Shown here piece by piece: positions 59,970 through 64,000 of a stretch of DNA of 64,000 nucleotides. Numbering within the stretch: position 1 is the stretch's first letter; every line of letters begins with the position of its first letter. The translations under genes and the position numbers were made by a program. Under the pieces are notes generated by a model, which was given only the letters and a program-made list of their open reading frames with translations, ran no database searches and was not told the origin of the DNA. This DNA is from Angiostrongylus vasorum (taxonomy: Eukaryota; Nematoda; Chromadorea; Rhabditida; Metastrongylidae), in assembly GCA_018806985.1 (NCBI GenBank), contig JADANN010000086.1:389481-453480 (forward strand), in the 5' to 3' direction.

Positions 59970-60133
59970 TTACTGTCTGGATTCAACAACCTCGTTGGAT
60001 CTCGAGCTAACGAATGACCAAATAGATAAACAGTATGACGCGATATCCGGCTTGTTGTGTGCACTCAACAACCTCAATGGGTAGGTAACGAATAACCAAA
60101 CAGTCGGACAGTATGACGCGATATCCAAAACGC

Positions 60134-60204
60134 TGCATTGGCCGGGAATCGAACCCGGGTCGCCCGCGTGGCAGGCGAGCATTCTACCACTGAAAAACCA
60201 ATGC
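60134..60204 (-). tRNA. tRNA-Gly(GCC), T5 form
   Basis: T5 form, 1 of 6 in nearly identical 235-bp units. Confidence 0.6.
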
Positions 60205-60368
60205 TTGTTATGATGGATCAGCAAGCTCATTGGATGTCGAGCTAACGAATGACCAAATAGATAAACAGTATGACGCGATATCCGGATTGTTGTGTGTACT
60301 CAACAACCTCGATGGGTAGGTAACGAATAACCAAACAGTCGGACAGTATGACGCGATATCCAAAACGC

Positions 60369-60439
60369 TGCATTGGCCGGGAATCGAACCCGGGTCGCCC
60401 GCGTGGCAGGCGAGCATTCTACCACTGAAAAACCAATGC
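60369..60439 (-). tRNA. tRNA-Gly(GCC), T5 form
   Basis: T5 form, 2 of 6. Confidence 0.6.
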
Positions 60440-60603
60440 TTGTTATGATGGATCAGCAAGCTCATTGGATGTCGAGCTAACGAATGACCAAATAGATAAA
60501 CAGTATGACGCGATATCCGGATTGTTGTGTGTACTCAACAACCTCGATGGGTAGGTAACGAATAACCAAACAGTCGGACAGTATGACGCGATATCCAAAA
60601 CGC

Positions 60604-60674
60604 TGCATTGGCCGGGAATCGAACCCGGGTCGCCCGCGTGGCAGGCGAGCATTCTACCACTGAAAAACCAATGC
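60604..60674 (-). tRNA. tRNA-Gly(GCC), T5 form
   Basis: T5 form, 3 of 6. Confidence 0.6.
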
Positions 60675-60838
60675 TTGTTATGATGGATCAGCAAGCTCAT
60701 TGGATGTCGAGCTAACGAATGACCAAATAGATAAACAGTATGACGCGATATCCGGATTGTTGTGTGTACTCAACAACCTCGATGGGTAGGTAACGAATAA
60801 CCAAACAGTCGGACAGTATGACGCGATATCCAAAACGC

Positions 60839-60909
60839 TGCATTGGCCGGGAATCGAACCCGGGTCGCCCGCGTGGCAGGCGAGCATTCTACCACTGAAA
60901 AACCAATGC
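60839..60909 (-). tRNA. tRNA-Gly(GCC), T5 form
   Basis: T5 form, 4 of 6. Confidence 0.6.
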
Positions 60910-61073
60910 TTGTTATGATGGATCAGCAAGCTCATTGGATGTCGAGCTAACGAATGACCAAATAGATAAACAGTATGACGCGATATCCGGATTGTTGTGT
61001 GTACTCAACAACCTCGATGGGTAGGTAACGAATAACCAAACAGTCGGACAGTATGACGCGATATCCAAAACGC

Positions 61074-61144
61074 TGCATTGGCCGGGAATCGAACCCGGGT
61101 CGCCCGCGTGGCAGGCGAGCATTCTACCACTGAAAAACCAATGC
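61074..61144 (-). tRNA. tRNA-Gly(GCC), T5 form
   Basis: T5 form, 5 of 6. Confidence 0.6.
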
Positions 61145-61308
61145 TTGTTATGATGGATCAGCAAGCTCATTGGATGTCGAGCTAACGAATGACCAAATAG
61201 ATAAACAGTATGACGCGATATCCGGATTGTTGTGTGTACTCAACAACCTCGATGGGTAGGTAACGAATAACCAAACAGTCGGACAGTATGACGCGATATC
61301 CAAAACGC

Positions 61309-61379
61309 TGCATTGGCCGGGAATCGAACCCGGGTCGCCCGCGTGGCAGGCGAGCATTCTACCACTGAAAAACCAATGC
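61309..61379 (-). tRNA. tRNA-Gly(GCC), T5 form
   Basis: T5 form, 6 of 6. Confidence 0.6.
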
Positions 61380-61544
61380 TTGTTATGATGGATCAGCAAG
61401 CTCATTTGGATCTCGAGCTAACGAATGACCAAATAGATAAACAGTATGACGCGATATCCGGCTTGTTGTGTGCACTCAACAACCTCAATGGGTAGGTAAC
61501 GAATAACCAAACAGTCGGACAGTATGACGCGATATCCAAAACGC

Positions 61545-61615
61545 TGCATTGGCCGGGAATCGAACCCGGGTCGCCCGCGTGGCAGGCGAGCATTCTACCA
61601 CTGAACCACCAATGC
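61545..61615 (-). tRNA. tRNA-Gly(GCC)
   Basis: C form; first of a C-rich run to 63,026. Confidence 0.93.
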
Positions 61616-61779
61616 TTACTGTCTGGATTCAACAACCTCGTTGGATCTCGAGCTAACGAATGACCAAATAGATAAACAGTATGACGCGATATCCGGCTTG
61701 TTGGGTGCACTCAACAACCTCAACGGGTAGGTAACGAATAACCAAACAGTCGGACAGTATGACGCGATATCCAAAACGC

Positions 61780-61850
61780 TGCATTGGCCGGGAATCGAAC
61801 CCGGGTCGCCCGCGTGGCAGGCGAGCATTCTACCACTGAACCACCAATGC
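61780..61850 (-). tRNA. tRNA-Gly(GCC)
   Basis: C form; spacer to its left has the GTTGGGTGCAC / CAACGGG variant. Confidence 0.93.
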
Positions 61851-62014
61851 TTACTGTCTGGATTCAACAACCTCGTTGGATCTCGAGCTAACGAATGACC
61901 AAATAGATAAACAGTATGACGCGATATCCGGCTTGTTGTGTGCACTCAACAACCTCAATGGGTAGGTAACGAATAACCAAACAGTCGGACAGTATGACGC
62001 GATATCCAAAACGC

Positions 62015-62085
62015 TGCATTGGCCGGGAATCGAACCCGGGTCGCCCGCGTGGCAGGCGAGCATTCTACCACTGAACCACCAATGC
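62015..62085 (-). tRNA. tRNA-Gly(GCC)
   Basis: C form; right neighbour is the box A variant at 62,250. Confidence 0.93.
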
Positions 62086-62249
62086 TTACTGTCTGGATTC
62101 AACAACCTCGTTGGATCTCGAGCTAACGAATGACCAAATAGATAAACAGTATGACGCGATATCCGGCTTGTTGTGTGCACTCAACAACCTCAATGGGTAG
62201 GTAACGAATAACCAAACAGTCGGACAGTATGACGCGATATCCAAAACGC

Positions 62250-62320
62250 TGCATTGGCCGGGAATCGAACCCGGGTCGCCCGCGTGGCAGGCGAGCATTC
62301 TACCACTGAACAACCAATGC
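62250..62320 (-). tRNA. tRNA-Gly(GCC), box A variant TTGTTCAGTGG
   Basis: Same partial variant as 50,814, here with a C-type 5' flank carrying one inserted base (CTGTGCTGG on the plus strand). Confidence 0.7.
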
Positions 62321-62485
62321 TTACTGTGCTGGATTCAACAACCTCGTTGGATCTCGAGCTAACGAATGACCAAATAGATAAACAGTATGACGCGATATCC
62401 GGCTTGTTGTGTGCACTCAACAACCTCAATGGGTAGGTAACGAATAACCAAACAGTCGGACAGTATGACGCGATATCCAAAACGC

Positions 62486-62556
62486 TGCATTGGCCGGGAA
62501 TCGAACCCGGGTCGCCCGCGTGGCAGGCGAGCATTCTACCACTGAACCACCAATGC
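62486..62556 (-). tRNA. tRNA-Gly(GCC)
   Basis: C form; neighbours the variant at 62,250 and C at 62,721. Confidence 0.93.
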
Positions 62557-62720
62557 TTACTGTCTGGATTCAACAACCTCGTTGGATCTCGAGCTAACGA
62601 ATGACCAAATAGATAAACAGTATGACGCGATATCCGGCTTGTTGGGTGCACTCAACAACCTCAACGGGTAGGTAACGAATAACCAAACAGTCGGACAGTA
62701 TGACGCGATATCCAAAACGC

Positions 62721-62791
62721 TGCATTGGCCGGGAATCGAACCCGGGTCGCCCGCGTGGCAGGCGAGCATTCTACCACTGAACCACCAATGC
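62721..62791 (-). tRNA. tRNA-Gly(GCC)
   Basis: C form; GTTGGGTGCAC spacer variant on its left, as at 61,780. Confidence 0.93.
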
Positions 62792-62955
62792 TTACTGTCT
62801 GGATTCAACAACCTCGTTGGATCTCGAGCTAACGAATGACCAAATAGATAAACAGTATGACGCGATATCCGGCTTGTTGGGTGCACTCAACAACCTCAAC
62901 GGGTAGGTAACGAATAACCAAACAGTCGGACAGTATGACGCGATATCCAAAACGC

Positions 62956-63026
62956 TGCATTGGCCGGGAATCGAACCCGGGTCGCCCGCGTGGCAGGCGA
63001 GCATTCTACCACTGAACCACCAATGC
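62956..63026 (-). tRNA. tRNA-Gly(GCC)
   Basis: C form; last canonical copy in the window. Confidence 0.93.
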
Positions 63027-63190
63027 TTACTGTCTGGATTCAACAACCTCGTTGGATCTCGAGCTAACGAATGACCAAATAGATAAACAGTATGACGCGA
63101 TATCCGGCTTGTTGTGTGCACTCAACAACCTCAATGGGTAGGTAACGAATAACCAAACAGTCGGACAGTATGACGCGATATCCAAAACGC

Positions 63191-63261
63191 TGCATTGGCC
63201 GGGAATCGAACCCGGGTCGCCCGCGTGGCAGGCGAGCATTCTACCACTGAAAAACCAATGC
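63191..63261 (-). tRNA. tRNA-Gly(GCC), T5 form
   Basis: T5 form. Confidence 0.6.
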
Positions 63262-63425
63262 TTGTTATGATGGATCAGCAAGCTCTTTGGATCTCGAGCT
63301 AACGAATGACCAAATAGATAAACAGTATGACGCGATATCCGGCTTGTTGTGTGCACTCAACAACCTCAATGGGTAGGTAACGAATAACCAAACAGTCGGA
63401 CAGTATGACGCGATATCCAAAACGC

Positions 63426-63497
63426 TGCATTGGCCGGGAATCGAACCCGGGTCGCCCGCGTGGCAGGCGAGCATTCTACCACTGGAAAAACCAATGC
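63426..63497 (-). tRNA. tRNA-Gly(GCC)-like, T5 with insertion
   Basis: T5 tract plus one inserted base in the D stem (TTTTTCCAGTGG). Confidence 0.45.
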
Positions 63498-63661
63498 TTG
63501 TTATGATGGATCAGCAAGCTCATTGGATCTCGAGCTAACGAATGACCAAATAGATAAACAGTATGACGCGATATCCGGCTTGTTGTGTGCACTCAACAAC
63601 CTCAATGGGTAGGTAACGAATAACCAAACAGTCGGACAGTATGACGCGATATCCAAAACGC

Positions 63662-63732
63662 TGCATTGGCCGGGAATCGAACCCGGGTCGCCCGCGTGGC
63701 AGGCGAGCATTCTACCACTGAAAAACCAATGC
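63662..63732 (-). tRNA. tRNA-Gly(GCC), T5 form
   Basis: T5 form. Confidence 0.6.
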
Positions 63733-63897
63733 TTGTTATGATGGATCAGCAAGCTCATTGGATGTCGAGCTAACGAATGACCAAATAGATAAACAGTATG
63801 ACGCGATATCCGGATTGTTGTGTGTACTCAACAACCTCGATGGGTAGGTAAGGAATGACCAAACAGTCGAACTGGTATGACGCGATATCCAAAACGC

Positions 63898-63969
63898 TGC
63901 ATTGGCCGGGAATCGAACCCGGGTCGCCTGCGTGGCAGGCGAGCATTCTGCCACTGAAGACACCAATGC
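63898..63969 (-). tRNA. tRNA-Gly(GCC)-like, diverged last unit
   Basis: Box B and anticodon GCC intact, but GGTGTCTTCAGTGG with an inserted base at the 5' end, an anticodon-stem change (CGCCTGCG on the plus strand) and CTGCCACTG in the D loop. Divergence rises again here. Confidence 0.5.
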
Positions 63970-64000
63970 TTGTTATGATGGATCAGCAAGCTCACTGGAT

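Larger units (their letters stand above)
31820..64000 (-). repeat. Giant tandem array of tRNA-Gly(GCC) units (continues past the window)
   Basis: All units are on the minus strand. Canonical gene (C form, reference 42,263-42,333), 71 nt: acceptor stem GCATTGG/CCAATGC, box A TGGTTCAGTGG, anticodon loop CT-GCC-AC, T arm CCGGGTTCGATTCCCGG (perfect box B), discriminator A, and a T4 Pol III terminator three bases downstream (AAAACGC just left of each gene on the plus strand). By hand count there are 151 units: 34 C, 55 T5, 45 D, 17 others. Two unit lengths: about 235 bp (two spacer repeats) and about 157 bp (one). The 5' flank differs by form: C copies are preceded on the minus strand by GAATCCAGACAGTAA, T5 copies by GATCCATCATAACAA. 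The tRNA is close to the known animal tRNA-Gly(GCC). Confidence 0.97.

Noticed and set aside
32000..64000. Hundreds of overlapping reading frames of 60-150 codons on both strands of the array (products with repeated FSGRMLACHAGDPGSIPGQC-type segments)
   Set aside because: They are translations of tRNA genes and spacers, repeat with the 235-bp period, overlap on both strands and lack any coding logic; only the RNA reading explains the conserved 71-nt blocks.
32000..64000. CRISPR array (regular repeats and spacers)
   Set aside because: The repeats are 71-nt tRNA genes, the spacers are themselves repeats, and the host is a eukaryote.

Overview
The window is nuclear DNA from an animal, most likely a nematode and probably a strongylid or hookworm-like worm. 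The evidence is: small exons (about 70-180 bp) with GT...TTTCAG-type introns; a kinase of the CK1/TTBK-like class that is greatly expanded in nematodes; an RTE-type LINE; many tRNA-derived SINEs; and a tRNA-Gly sequence almost identical to the animal (nematode) tRNA-Gly(GCC). There are no bacterial operons.

Layout. (1) 1-13,695, + strand: the 3' two-thirds of a RhoGEF gene of the ARHGEF10/ARHGEF17 type (end of the DH domain, PH domain, helical linker, C-terminal WD40-like domain). Its introns hold SINEs, a foldback element and microsatellites. (2) 13,696-17,230: repeat-rich spacer. (3) 17,231-26,063, + strand: a TTBK/CK1-like protein kinase gene. Every catalytic motif is recognisable, but reading it through requires removing one base at about eight homopolymer runs. 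(4) 27,280-31,373: a decayed RTE-type non-LTR retrotransposon on the - strand, interrupted by about 600 bp and bracketed by a 49-bp imperfect direct repeat. (5) 31,820 to the end of the window and beyond: a giant tandem array of tRNA-Gly(GCC) genes, all on the - strand.

The array dominates the window. By hand count there are 151 tRNA-like units in about 32 kb: 34 canonical, 55 with a T5 tract inside box A, 45 with box B inactivated by two substitutions, and 17 other variants. Units come in two lengths, about 157 bp (tRNA plus one 78-bp spacer repeat) and about 235 bp (tRNA plus two). They are organised into higher-order repeats: a 7-unit, 1,260-bp repeat present four times at 33.1-38.0 kb, and a 2-unit, 470-bp alternation over much of 42-59 kb. 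The left edge is degenerate and the interior homogeneous, as expected for unequal exchange or gene conversion. It behaves like a satellite DNA built from tRNA genes.

Forms used below: C = canonical tRNA-Gly(GCC); T5 = TTTTT at tRNA nucleotides 8-12 (GG left of the D stem replaced by TT); D = box-B-dead lineage (C56 to G and C61 to G). Coordinates, counts and exon borders were read by eye from the sequence; no database search was run.
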